Shown: in pieces, positions 37,656 to 46,371 of the stretch
Position numbering within the stretch: position 1 is the stretch's first letter
Layout: every line of letters begins with the position of its first letter
Source of the DNA: Treponema sp.
GTDB taxonomy: Bacteria > Spirochaetota > Spirochaetia > Treponematales > Treponemataceae
Direction: 5' to 3'
DNA: 55,884 bases
Assembly: GCA_022510845.1 (NCBI GenBank)
Contig: JAFLSR010000003.1
Location: forward strand, 1-55,884
Notes under the pieces: model-generated
Seen by the model: the letters and a program-made list of their open reading frames with translations, nothing else
Database searches by the model: none
Told to the model about the DNA's origin: nothing
Made by a program: the position numbers and the translations under genes

Positions 37656-39593
37656 CTAAATGTCCAAATTGGCGTAACTGGAATTGCTTTCGATGAATTC
37701 GCGGCGCGGTTCGACTTCTTCGCCCATGCAGACGCTGAATATTTTGTCGGCGGCTTCAGCATCGGGAATCGTGACCACACGCATTTTTCTGCGGGCGGGG
37801 TCCATCGTGGTTTCCCAAAGTTGATTTCCGTCCATTTCACCCAAGCCTTTGTAACGCTGCACGTCCGCCTTTTCGCGCTGGTCGCCCAAAGCCGCCAACG
37901 CGTCGTCGCGCTCCTGATCGGAATAACAATAAACCGGCTCTTTTTTTCCAAGCTGGACTTTAAAAAGCGGCGGCATTGCGAGGTAAATGTAGCCGTTTTC
38001 AATCAACTGCGGCATATACCTAAAGAAGAATGTCAAAAGCAGCGTGCGAATGTGGCTTCCGTCCACATCGGCATCCGCCATGATGATGATTTTGTGGTAG
38101 CGCAATTTTTCGATGTTGAAGTCCTTTCCGAATCCTGTTCCAAGGCTCGCGATGACCGGCTCCAACTTGTCGTTGTTCATCACTTTTTCTGGACGAACTT
38201 TTTCCACGTTGAGCATTTTTCCCCAAAGCGGCAAAATCGCCTGGATTTTCGGGTCGCGCCCTTTTTTCGCTGAACCGCCGGCGGAATCTCCCTCGACGAT
38301 GTAGACTTCGCAAAGTTCGGGGTCTTTGAGGGAACAGTCCGAAAGTTTTTCCGGCAAACCGAATCCATCGGAAAGCGATTTTTTCCTGGAAGCGTCCTTG
38401 GCTTTTTTCGCCGCGATTCGCGCCGTTGCTTCTGCCAAAGCCTTGTCCAAAACCTGCTCAAGGATTTTCGGATTCTGCTCGAAAAAAAGCGTGAGTTTTT
38501 CTTTTACAAGCGCGTCAACAATCGTGCGCACTTCCGTATTGCCGAGTTTTTCTTTTGTCTGACCTTCAAATTCCGGCTCGGGAACTTTCATCGAAAGAAC
38601 CAAAACCATTCCCGAAAGAATGTCCTCTATGCGAAGCCGTTCGTCTTTGTCCGCTTTTTCGAGGCGCTTTTTGAATTTTTCGTTCGAATCAAGAAATTTG
38701 TTGAGCACGAAGTTGATGGCGTTTTTGAATCCGTCAAGGTGAGTGCCGCCTTCGCGCGTGTTGATGTCGTTGACATAAGTGTTGATGTTGCTCGAAAATC
38801 CATCGTTATACTGAAAAGCGCATTCCGTAATCACGCCTTCTTTTTCGCCAGTAATGAGGAGCGGCTCTTCGGGAATGAAAAACTTGCTTTTTGAATGCTC
38901 GTTCATCTCTTTGATGTATTGAACGATTCCGCCTTCAAATTTATAGACGGCTTCCTTTGGAGTTTCCAGACGCTCATCGCGGAAAATTATCGTGCAGCCG
39001 CTGTTCAAAAAAGCCAGTTCACGCAGACGCTTTGAAAGCACATCAAAATTATATGTCGTAGTTTCCTGAAAAATCGTTTTGTCCGCTTTCCAGCGAATCG
39101 TAGTGCCGTGCCGCGAAGTTTCTCCAATTTCTTCGACCTTTGTCTTTGGAATTCCCACGGCATATTTTTGCATATATTTTTTTCCGCCAACTTCGACAAC
39201 GGCCTCCATCCAAGTGGAAAGCGCGTTCACACACGAAACTCCAACGCCGTGCAAACCGCCCGAAACCTTGTAAGAGCCTTTGTCGAATTTTCCGCCGGCG
39301 TGAAGCCGCGTCAAAACCAATTCCAACGCGCTCACTTTTTCGGTGGGATGGATGTCCACAGGAATTCCGCGCCCGTTGTCCTCAACACGGACAACATCGT
39401 CTTTTTCCAAAGCGACGATAACTGTGTCGCAAAATCCAGCCATCGCCTCATCGATTGAATTGTCCACGACTTCATAAACGAGATGATGAAGTCCGTTCGG
39501 TCCTGTAGAACCTATGTACATTCCAGGCCGCTTGCGCACAGCCTCTAGACCTTTCAAAACTTGGATATTTTTTGCCGAATAATTTTCGCCCAT
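37656..39593 (-). CDS. gyrB: DNA gyrase subunit B
   Basis: 645 residues. The GHKL ATPase shows VDNSIDEAMAG, DNGRGIPVD and GGLHGVGVSCVNALS. The TOPRIM domain has VEGDSAGGSAKKGRD and MADADVDGSHIRTLLL with the metal-binding DxD, and the C-terminus has QRYKGLGEM. It supplies ATP hydrolysis for gyrase. ATG 39593 has GGGAG six bases upstream; the frame remains open for 19 codons further, into the dnaA promoter. It is divergent from dnaA across a 97-bp spacer. Confidence 0.97.
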   Translation of the reverse strand: MGENYSAKNIQVLKGLEAVRKRPGMYIGSTGPNGLHHLVYEVVDNSIDEAMAGFCDTVIVALEKDDVVRVEDNGRGIPVDIHPTEKVSALELVLTRLHAGGKFDKGSYKVSGGLHGVGVSCVNALSTWMEAVVEVGGKKYMQKYAVGIPKTKVEEIGETSRHGTTIRWKADKTIFQETTTYNFDVLSKRLRELAFLNSGCTIIFRDERLETPKEAVYKFEGGIVQYIKEMNEHSKSKFFIPEEPLLITGEKEGVITECAFQYNDGFSSNINTYVNDINTREGGTHLDGFKNAINFVLNKFLDSNEKFKKRLEKADKDERLRIEDILSGMVLVLSMKVPEPEFEGQTKEKLGNTEVRTIVDALVKEKLTLFFEQNPKILEQVLDKALAEATARIAAKKAKDASRKKSLSDGFGLPEKLSDCSLKDPELCEVYIVEGDSAGGSAKKGRDPKIQAILPLWGKMLNVEKVRPEKVMNNDKLEPVIASLGTGFGKDFNIEKLRYHKIIIMADADVDGSHIRTLLLTFFFRYMPQLIENGYIYLAMPPLFKVQLGKKEPVYCYSDQERDDALAALGDQREKADVQRYKGLGEMDGNQLWETTMDPARRKMRVVTIPDAEAADKIFSVCMGEEVEPRREFIESNSSYANLDI

Positions 39594-39651
39594 TTTTTCT
39601 CCCGATTTAAAACTTTTCTGTAGAAAATTTCCCATTTTCATTATATCCATA

Positions 39652-39681
39652 TTGAAAAAAAAAGTAAAGATGGGCTATAAT
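39652..39681 (+). promoter_or_regulatory. dnaA promoter
   Basis: TTGAAA (39652-39657), 18 bp, TATAAT (39676-39681). The -10 box ends nine bases before the ATG, so the GGAG ribosome site at 39684-39687 would be at or before the transcript start. Confidence 0.55.
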
Positions 39682-39690
39682 ATGGAGATT

Positions 39691-41121
39691 ATGAGCGAAA
39701 ACAATTTTCAAGAAATTTGGAAAGAATCCTTGAATCAATTACGCGAACAATATAGGCAGGAAAATCGCGAAAACGAATTCAAATTGTGGTTCAATTTGGA
39801 ATACGTGAGCGACGAGCAAAACATAATCACAGTTGCCGTGGCAAGCGATTTTATGCGCGAAACAATGGTTAAACGCGGAAACATCGAAATCATAAAAAAT
39901 AAAATAAAAGAAATTAGCGGCGCGGAAATCGAAATAAATTTCCAAATAAAGAATTCCAGCGTGGCAAGCGAAAAAAAATCCGAAGAAAATCCCGCAGAAT
40001 CAATTCCCGAAGATTTACCAAAGAAAAAAGTAATTTCCGCGGAAAAAAATCAAGATTCAGAAAAAACAGAATTTTTCAGGCATCCTGATTTGGACGAGAA
40101 TTTTGTGTTTGAAGCCTTCGTTCCGGGCGACAACAATATGTACGCCTACCAAGCGTCTTTGGCAGCCGCAAAAAATCCAGGCTCGATATACAATCCGATT
40201 TTGCTTTACGGCGGTTCGGGCTTGGGCAAAACCCATTTGATGGAATCAATCGGAAATTACATTTACAACGAAAAACGCGGAAAAGTAAAACTTTTGTATT
40301 TGAGCGCGGAAACCCTTTTGAACGAATTCACCCTTTCTTTGACGACAAAAACGACACAAAAATTCAAAAATAAATACAGAAATCTCGATGTTTTTTTGCT
40401 TGACGACATTCACTTTTTGCAGGGAAAAAACGCCTTGCAAGAAGAGGTTTTCTATATTTTTGACGCATTGAACCAAAAGCACGCGCAGATGGTTTTCACT
40501 TGCGACCGTCCAATCAGCGAACTTAAAGGAATAAATGAGCGGCTTCAAACAAGGTTCAGCAACGGAATCCGAATCGATATGCAGCCGCCGAATTACGAAA
40601 CAAGAAAAGCAATTCTTTTGAAAAAAATGGCTTTGATGAACAAAACAGTTTCCAACGACATAATTGATTTCATAGCCGCCAATATCGAAAGCAATGTCCG
40701 CGATTTGGAAGGCTCTTTCAAAAAGGTCATAGGCTATGAAGAATTTATGATTGGAACTGGAAAAAAATTGACTTTGGACATTGTAAAGCAACTTTTGCAA
40801 GACCAAATCAATTCTGCGTCCAGCGGAAACATTTCCATTGAAACCATTCAAAAAGCCGTGGCGGAATATTACAACATTTCATTCGTTGACATCAAAGGCA
40901 AAAAACAGACAAAAAAAATCGTTTTTCCGCGCCACGTGGCAATTTACATCACACGCGAAATCACCGAAAATTCATTCACTGAAATCGGTTCGGAATTCGG
41001 AGGCAAAGACCATTCCACAATGATGACTTCCTACAAAAAAATCGACAATCTCATAAAAACAGACGCCACATTGGACAACGCAATAAAATCAATAATAAAA
41101 GAGATAAAATCGAAAAAATAA
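39691..41121 (+). CDS. dnaA: Chromosomal replication initiator DnaA
   Basis: 476 residues. Domain I (WKESLNQLREQY) and a Lys/Glu-rich linker (about 90-130) lead to the AAA+ domain with Walker A GGSGLGKT (174-181), Walker B LLDDIHFLQG and sensor VFTCDRPISEL. Domain IV carries the DnaA-box-binding signature FTEIGSEFGGKDHSTMM. It opens oriC and also acts as a regulator. I chose ATG 39691 (GGAG upstream); the upstream in-frame extension overlaps the promoter. The dnaA-dnaN spacer holds the best oriC candidate. Confidence 0.95.
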   Translation: MSENNFQEIWKESLNQLREQYRQENRENEFKLWFNLEYVSDEQNIITVAVASDFMRETMVKRGNIEIIKNKIKEISGAEIEINFQIKNSSVASEKKSEENPAESIPEDLPKKKVISAEKNQDSEKTEFFRHPDLDENFVFEAFVPGDNNMYAYQASLAAAKNPGSIYNPILLYGGSGLGKTHLMESIGNYIYNEKRGKVKLLYLSAETLLNEFTLSLTTKTTQKFKNKYRNLDVFLLDDIHFLQGKNALQEEVFYIFDALNQKHAQMVFTCDRPISELKGINERLQTRFSNGIRIDMQPPNYETRKAILLKKMALMNKTVSNDIIDFIAANIESNVRDLEGSFKKVIGYEEFMIGTGKKLTLDIVKQLLQDQINSASSGNISIETIQKAVAEYYNISFVDIKGKKQTKKIVFPRHVAIYITREITENSFTEIGSEFGGKDHSTMMTSYKKIDNLIKTDATLDNAIKSIIKEIKSKK

Positions 41122-41443
41122 TATATACAAAAAAGAAAATTTTGTGTTATAATAGTTATAATATTGTGGAAAATTTTTAAAAATGTGGAAAAGTTGAAAA
41201 TTTGTGGATTTTTTTCATTTTTTTTCAAAGGTTCAATTCTTTAAACAAAAAGAAAATAGACCACTTTTCAACAAATTCACGCCGCTTATTATAACTATTA
41301 TTAAATTTATAAATTTAATATATATTAAGGATTCTTGAAACGTTTCTTTCGTAGGGATTGGGGATCAAGTTAATCCTTATTGAATTGGAAAAAGCAAATT
41401 TTTTGAAAAATGCGCTTTTATAAATATTTATCAGGAGTTTGAA
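41122..41443. other. oriC: Probable oriC in the dnaA-dnaN spacer
   Basis: Three DnaA-box-like sites in one orientation, TGTGGAAAA (41165-41173), TGTGGAAAA (41184-41192) and TGTGGATTT (41203-41211), are spaced exactly 19 bp apart. About 65 bp of very AT-rich sequence around a 22-bp perfect palindrome (41299-41320, core AAATTTATAAATTT) follows and is a candidate unwinding element. No gene lies in this spacer; dnaN has its own GGAG ribosome site at the right end. Confidence 0.75.
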
Positions 41444-42547
41444 ATGAAATTTCAATTTGACAGAAATTCTATGATTAAAGAAATTTCCATCGCACAGGAA
41501 ATCATAGCAAACAAAAGTCCAATTTCCATTCTTTCCAATATTTTGCTTGAAGCGCGCGAAAATACGCTAACGATAAAGGCTTCGGATGCGACAGTGAATT
41601 ATGTTACGAGAATTCCTGTGGAAATTCAGGAAGAAGGAACGACGACGATTTACTGCGACAAATTTATGAGAATTCTTTCCACTTCGCCCGCGGGAATGAT
41701 TGAATTCGACCAAAAAGACATTTTGGTTACGATTCGTCCAGTTTCGAAAAAAGTCAAATTTCAACTGAAAAGTATTGCAAGCGACAAATTTCCTGAAATT
41801 GAATCGACTGAAAATGTTTCGTATTTTGAAGTTCCTGCGAAAGAAATCAAGGAAATGATTGCGCAGACTTCGTTTGCCGTGAGCGACGATGGAAATCGCC
41901 ATTTTATGATGGGCGTTTATTTTGAAAAGGAAGAAGACAATTTGATTATGGTTGCCACGGACGGACGCAGACTTTCCTACGAATCAAAGAGCATTGGTCA
42001 AGGCGTTCCGAATTTTCCGGCGGCGATTGTTCCTACAAAAATATTGGATTGCGTCCTCAAAAATTGCAGCAATGAAGGAAACATTTCTATCGCCGTAATC
42101 GATAAAATGATTTTTTTCAAATTCGGCAACTATGAATTTTCTTCGCTCTTGTTGGAAGGAGAATTTCCGAACTATCGCCGCGTGATTCCGCAGAATCTGA
42201 CGCAAAATTTCGAGGTAGAAAAATCGGATTTGGAAGAGGCTTTGAGCCGAATCGGAATTATGGTCGATAAAAATTCTTCTCGAATAATTTTCAAATTGAA
42301 TCCGGGGCAACTCACTCTCATTTCGCCCGAATCCGACATCGGAAACGCGGACGAAGAAATTCCGTGCAAATATGACGGCGGCGAAGTTATGCTCGCTTTC
42401 AATTTTAAATATATCGAAGAGCCGCTCAAAAAGACGGACGCTACAAGAATTGCGTTTGATTTCATAGACCCGAACAAGGCCGTGATATTGCGCACCGAGC
42501 CGAAATCAGATTATTTTCATGTGATAATGACGATGAATCTGAACTAA
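41444..42547 (+). CDS. dnaN: DNA polymerase III sliding clamp (beta subunit)
   Basis: 367 residues, the normal length for the clamp, in three repeats of the clamp fold. Family landmarks are the start MKFQFDRNSMIKEISIAQEI, VATDGRRLSY in the second domain, and the C-terminal end PKSDYFHVIMTMNLN, where the clamp usually ends with a conserved hydrophobic strand. It encircles DNA and tethers polymerase III. AGGAG lies before the ATG. It is in the classical dnaA-dnaN-recF order. Confidence 0.95.
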   Translation: MKFQFDRNSMIKEISIAQEIIANKSPISILSNILLEARENTLTIKASDATVNYVTRIPVEIQEEGTTTIYCDKFMRILSTSPAGMIEFDQKDILVTIRPVSKKVKFQLKSIASDKFPEIESTENVSYFEVPAKEIKEMIAQTSFAVSDDGNRHFMMGVYFEKEEDNLIMVATDGRRLSYESKSIGQGVPNFPAAIVPTKILDCVLKNCSNEGNISIAVIDKMIFFKFGNYEFSSLLLEGEFPNYRRVIPQNLTQNFEVEKSDLEEALSRIGIMVDKNSSRIIFKLNPGQLTLISPESDIGNADEEIPCKYDGGEVMLAFNFKYIEEPLKKTDATRIAFDFIDPNKAVILRTEPKSDYFHVIMTMNLN

Positions 42548-42717
42548 AAATGCCGCCAATTTGTGCGCGGTAATTTTGATGCGATTTTTGTGTGAGTAAA
42601 TGCTTACGCAAAAATTCGATGGCAAGAAAATTCTTCGCGATGTTTTCTTGCGGCAAAACTCGGATTTTAAAACGCGCACAATATTTCCGTGCGTATTTCA
42701 TTTGGATTTTATTCGCT

Positions 42718-43824
42718 GTGTTTTTGTCTGCTTCTTTTTATAATTTCCGCAATTTGAAAAATGACAAAATCGATTTGTCGTCAAAAGAAATTTTTCTTGT
42801 CGGACAAAACGGGCAAGGAAAAAGCAATATTCTGGAATCACTTTATTATTGTGCCTATGGAAATTCTTTTCGAACTCACGCTGATTCTGAAATCGTAAAA
42901 AACGGCGAAAAAGAATTTTCGGTGCGCTCGCTTTATCAAGAAGATTTGGGAGAAACTCGCAGCGTAAAAATTTTTTTCGGCGAAGGCAAAAAGCGAATAG
43001 AAAAAAATGGAAAGCAAATCCGTGACAGAAAAGAACTCATAAACACGATGCCTTGCATTTTGTTTTGCCACGATGATTTGAGGTTTGTGGAAGGGCAGCC
43101 ATCCGACCGCCGTTTTTTTCTTGACCAAAGCCTTTCGATGTACGATGTCCTTTACATTGATTTGTCGCGGCGATACAAGCAAGCGTTGAAAAATCGAAAT
43201 GTTTTGATTAAAGAGAAAAAAACTTCGATGATTGAAATGTATGACATTCCGCTTGTTCAAAATGGACTTGAAATTCAAAAGCAACGAAAATTGGCTTTGT
43301 TCAAATTCAATGAAATTTTTACGCGCCTCTATGAAAAAGTTACGGAGATAGACGGCGTTTCGATTTCTTATGAACCTTCTTGGAAAGAATTTGGTGAAGG
43401 ATTTTCCGCGCGTATTCCCGATGAAAATGAAATCCTTGATTTGTTGAAAAAAAATCGTGAAAGGGATTTTCTGATGGGAACCACATTGAGCGGTCCGCAT
43501 CGTGATAAAATTCAATTTGTGCGCAATGGAAAAAATTTCGTACCAATCGCTTCGATGGGACAACGCCGCCTTATCGCGCTTTTGCTTCGCGTGAGCCAGT
43601 CGGTGTTTTACAGCCAAACGATTAAAAAAAAGCCGGTGCTTTTGATGGATGACGTTCTCCTCGAACTTGATCCTGAAAAACGCCAAATGGTGACTTCTCT
43701 TTTGCCGGAATACGAACAACTTTTTTGCACTTTTTTGCCAGGAGAACCTTATGAACGATACAAGCGTTCTACCACGAAAATTTTTTGCGTAAAAAACGGC
43801 GAATGGAATGAAAGTGAAAAATAA
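42718..43824 (+). CDS. recF: DNA replication and repair protein RecF
   Basis: 368 residues from a GTG at 42718, giving the family start FLSASFYNFRNLKN; the open frame upstream has no homology. The SMC-like ATPase has Walker A GQNGQGKS (29-36), the signature SMGQRRLIALLLRVSQ and Walker B PVLLMDDVLLELD. RecF loads RecFOR/RecA at single-strand gaps. The ribosome site is weak. The gene follows dnaN by 170 bp and is convergent with the small gene and dciA. Confidence 0.9.
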   Translation: MFLSASFYNFRNLKNDKIDLSSKEIFLVGQNGQGKSNILESLYYCAYGNSFRTHADSEIVKNGEKEFSVRSLYQEDLGETRSVKIFFGEGKKRIEKNGKQIRDRKELINTMPCILFCHDDLRFVEGQPSDRRFFLDQSLSMYDVLYIDLSRRYKQALKNRNVLIKEKKTSMIEMYDIPLVQNGLEIQKQRKLALFKFNEIFTRLYEKVTEIDGVSISYEPSWKEFGEGFSARIPDENEILDLLKKNRERDFLMGTTLSGPHRDKIQFVRNGKNFVPIASMGQRRLIALLLRVSQSVFYSQTIKKKPVLLMDDVLLELDPEKRQMVTSLLPEYEQLFCTFLPGEPYERYKRSTTKIFCVKNGEWNESEK

Positions 43825-43849
43825 AAATAAAAATAAAAATTAGTGGAAA

Positions 43850-44094
43850 GCCGTCTTATATGACCGCATTTTCAGGATAATCCTCTTTGTAAGGTTTATT
43901 TTCATTCACCGCTTTTTTAAAAATTTCCAAAACTTCATCGTGGCTCATGAATATGGTGGTGAATAAATTTTCCTCGCCGAACATATTGATGTATTTGTTC
44001 TGCCAGTATTCGAACTCTTCATATTCACTTTCTTTCATCGCCTGCCTACCACCGATTTTCTCAAGTTTTTTCATTGTTGAAAACGCCGTCTTAT
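43850..44094. repeat. 10-bp direct repeats flanking a small gene
   Basis: GCCGTCTTAT occurs at 43850-43859 and 44085-44094, in each case right after a minus-strand stop codon. The 225 bp between them hold only the small gene at 43856-44074. Confidence 0.55.
43856..44074 (-). CDS. Small acidic protein, function unknown
   Basis: Up to 72 residues: KESEYEEFEYWQNKYINMFG, then LFTTIFMSHDEVLEIFKKAV and KPYKEDYPENAVI. The likely start is either ATG 44074 (no ribosome site) or ATG 44038, which has AGGCAGG upstream. No family is recognised. It is flanked by 10-bp direct repeats and sits between recF and dciA, where related genomes have no gene as far as I recall, so it may be a recent insertion. Confidence 0.5.
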   Translation of the reverse strand: MKKLEKIGGRQAMKESEYEEFEYWQNKYINMFGEENLFTTIFMSHDEVLEIFKKAVNENKPYKEDYPENAVI

Positions 44095-44642
44095 TTTAAT
44101 TGTTCATTATTTTTCAATGCAGTTGATTTCATTCTTGTAAAAATTTCTTTTAAATTATTTGGAAGTTCTTCATCATTTTTGTTTTCATTTACAGATTCTT
44201 TTTCTTTGCCGAAAATTCCTTTTTCAAAAAGAATTTTTTCTTCGGCGTTGAGTTTTTCAGAATATTTTTTCATTTCGGCGGCGGCGATTTTTTTTCCTGC
44301 ATCTGCCAAAGTTGCGTTGCTTCCTCGTACACGAAACACAAGAGATTCTATTTTATTGGTGTCGTCCGCGCAAATTTTATTCAGCCCTGTGAGGATGAAT
44401 TTTTTGTGGAATTGCAACATTTGGCTCCAGGCGGGATGATCGGTTTCCACAAGAAGAATTCCGTTTTTCAAATCCACTATGCGGCTGTGGTCAAAAAGTT
44501 GTGCGCCGTTTCCAGAAATTTTTTGAACAGTCTTTTTCCAAGCAACAAGAATTTTCGAAGTGCTTTCAAGTTTCTGATTTTCGATGTTCTCAAAAAAAGA
44601 GGAAATTATTTGTGCGCCAGAAATGAAATCAGTTTTTTCCAT
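44091..44642 (-). CDS. DUF721 protein, DciA-like helicase loader candidate
   Basis: 183 residues. The DUF721 core is IISSFFENIENQKLESTSKI, VAWKKTVQKISG and LLVETDHPAWSQMLQFHKKF. DciA proteins load DnaB helicase in many bacteria, and the gene commonly sits by recF/gyrB, as here. The C-terminal third is charged and low in complexity (KEKESVNENKNDEEL). I chose ATG 44642, which has GAG upstream and follows the mapped promoter; two upstream ATGs lie within the promoter itself. Confidence 0.8.
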   Translation of the reverse strand: MEKTDFISGAQIISSFFENIENQKLESTSKILVAWKKTVQKISGNGAQLFDHSRIVDLKNGILLVETDHPAWSQMLQFHKKFILTGLNKICADDTNKIESLVFRVRGSNATLADAGKKIAAAEMKKYSEKLNAEEKILFEKGIFGKEKESVNENKNDEELPNNLKEIFTRMKSTALKNNEQLK

Positions 44643-44664
44643 TTTTTTCTCGGATTCGATTTCA

Positions 44665-44693
44665 TTCATAACAAGAAATTTTGAATTTGTCAA
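44665..44693 (-). promoter_or_regulatory. Promoter of the DUF721 gene
   Basis: Minus strand TTGACA (44688-44693), 17 bp, TATGAA (44665-44670). It fixes the start codon at 44642 because upstream ATGs precede the expected transcript start. Confidence 0.6.
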
Positions 44694-44696
44694 GTT

Positions 44697-45503
44697 TCAT
44701 TTTCCAAAAATTTCATGGCGATGTTTTGCGCCGAGCAATTCCAAATTTTTTTTGAGAGATGCTTCGTCAAAATTTGCGCAAGTTTGTGCGCCAGAAAATT
44801 CTTTCAAATCAATTAAAAATCTGTTCATCGAAAAATGTTGATAGACAAAAACGTTTTTCCATGCTTCACAAAAAGTGTCTTGCTCCGCAGAATTTTTTTT
44901 GTATGCCTGCAAAAGGGAATCGCGGTATGGCGCAAAAATTCCATTTGATTTGAGTTCCGCATATCCGACCAGCCACAGTTCACATTTTTTTTCGTTTGCT
45001 TTTTGAGATGCTGTGACCAACGCTTGATGTAATTGCGCGGTTTTTTTTGCAAGCCAAATTTGACTTTGCAAAATGAGTTGCGCAATTTGTGGAGAATTTT
45101 TTGCCAAGAATTTCAAGTGAGCGGTTTTCGCCGTATGAATTGGAGTCTTGTTCAAAATAATTGAATTTTTTCGAAATTGAATTCCAAGAACAGGATTTTT
45201 GCGAAAAAATCCTTCGGCGATTTTTCCGGACTGACCAACCAAATAGCGATTGTTTTTTTCGAGTTGTTCATCCTTGCCGGGATTGTCGCCAATTACAATC
45301 AGGCGTATTTCGTCGTCGCGCGTGATTTCGTCAAGTGTGCGATTGTAGACGACAGGCGTTTGCAATGGATAAGGAGGTGTGTCTTTTTGAGAAGCGGCTA
45401 CCTGCAAAGGAGCAAGTTCGGCGCAAAACGCGCTCCATTCATTGCATTTTGATTTGTATTCTTTGCGAAAATTTTCAATTGCGTCAAATTGCGATACATT
45501 CAT
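44697..45503 (-). CDS. Uracil-DNA-glycosylase-superfamily protein
   Basis: 268 residues. The UDG-like fold is suggested by RLIVIGDNPGKDEQLEKN followed by YLVGQSGKIAEGFF and IILNKTPIHTAKT, resembling the GExPGxxE and motif regions of family 4/5 enzymes. The usual catalytic residues are only partly matched (Asp in GDNPG), so glycosylase activity is not certain. The in-frame TTG at 45518 is an alternative start. It ends four bases before the DUF721 promoter. Confidence 0.7.
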   Translation of the reverse strand: MNVSQFDAIENFRKEYKSKCNEWSAFCAELAPLQVAASQKDTPPYPLQTPVVYNRTLDEITRDDEIRLIVIGDNPGKDEQLEKNNRYLVGQSGKIAEGFFRKNPVLGIQFRKNSIILNKTPIHTAKTAHLKFLAKNSPQIAQLILQSQIWLAKKTAQLHQALVTASQKANEKKCELWLVGYAELKSNGIFAPYRDSLLQAYKKNSAEQDTFCEAWKNVFVYQHFSMNRFLIDLKEFSGAQTCANFDEASLKKNLELLGAKHRHEIFGK

Positions 45504-45549
45504 ATTTTGTATTTCCAATAAAAAATTGACGAAGGTTTAAACTTGCCGG

Positions 45550-46248
45550 CTATTTTGCGCCGTCAAGTTTAACTTCAAGTTTTTGCTTTGAAAAAATTCG
45601 TTCATCGATTGACGAACGATTCAGTAAAACTTTGCGCTTTGTTTCGGCATAAAAAAGCAAACACGAAAAAAGTGCCTCGAATTGCAAAAAAGTATTTCTC
45701 AGAAAATTGCAGTATTTATTTTTTCCGCAAGAACGGGCACGCGCCGCCAATTTTATTTTTTCCCAAGTCTGAAAAATTTGCGGAATGAAACTTATCGCAA
45801 GGAAAATTATCAGCGCGGGATTTATTTTTTTTATTGGCGGAAAAATTTTTGCGATAAAATTCTGCGCATCTTCCAAAGCGGATTTCATTTGCAAACTTGA
45901 AGTGGTCATAAAAACGATTTGCGAAAAAAAAGCCGTAAACAAAAATTTAAGAGAGTAAGTTATCGCAAATTTTATTCCGTTTCCGAAGCCAGCAAGAATT
46001 CCCAAAATCACAATGTAGCCGAGCGGCGCGAATACGGCTAAATTTCTGCCCGAAAGAAAAAAACTTGCGATGCAAACCAAAAAACATATCGCAAATTTCA
46101 GTGAAAAAAAATCATTTATCACAAAAAAATATTTGTCGGGCAAAAAAACGAAAATGCAAAAAAGCAATTCCAACCACAATTTTATGTGCGCCGAAATTCT
46201 ATGAAAAAAAGAATTGCCCTTGCGATAAGTAAAAAATGTCGTTTTCAC
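45550..46248 (-). CDS. ECF transporter transmembrane subunit EcfT (BioN-like)
   Basis: 232 residues from a GTG with GGAG five bases upstream. It has about five membrane segments and the EcfT coupling helix with the Ala-Arg-Gly/Ser signature KIKLAARARSCGKNK, which contacts the ATPase. Together with the ATPase and BioY encoded just upstream it would form a biotin uptake complex. It is separated from the ATPase gene by 123 bp that contain its own good promoter. The gene has several TATCGCAA octamers. Confidence 0.8.
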   Translation of the reverse strand: MKTTFFTYRKGNSFFHRISAHIKLWLELLFCIFVFLPDKYFFVINDFFSLKFAICFLVCIASFFLSGRNLAVFAPLGYIVILGILAGFGNGIKFAITYSLKFLFTAFFSQIVFMTTSSLQMKSALEDAQNFIAKIFPPIKKINPALIIFLAISFIPQIFQTWEKIKLAARARSCGKNKYCNFLRNTFLQFEALFSCLLFYAETKRKVLLNRSSIDERIFSKQKLEVKLDGAK

Positions 46249-46332
46249 AAAATCTCCACCCAAAACAAGTCAAAGCCAAGTAAATTAGAATGCGAAATTT
46301 TTATGCATTTTTGCTTAGACTATATCAAAATC

Positions 46333-46361
46333 AGTATATCACAAATCGGAAAGAATTTCAA
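46333..46361 (-). promoter_or_regulatory. ecfT promoter
   Basis: Minus strand TTGAAA (46356-46361), 17 bp, TATACT (46333-46338), within the ATPase-EcfT gap. Confidence 0.65.
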
Positions 46362-46371
46362 TTCCTGCGTT

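Noticed and set aside
42838..43719. 293-codon minus-strand open frame inside recF
   Set aside because: It lies wholly within recF, which has all ATPase motifs; the antisense frame is low-complexity and has no start signals.
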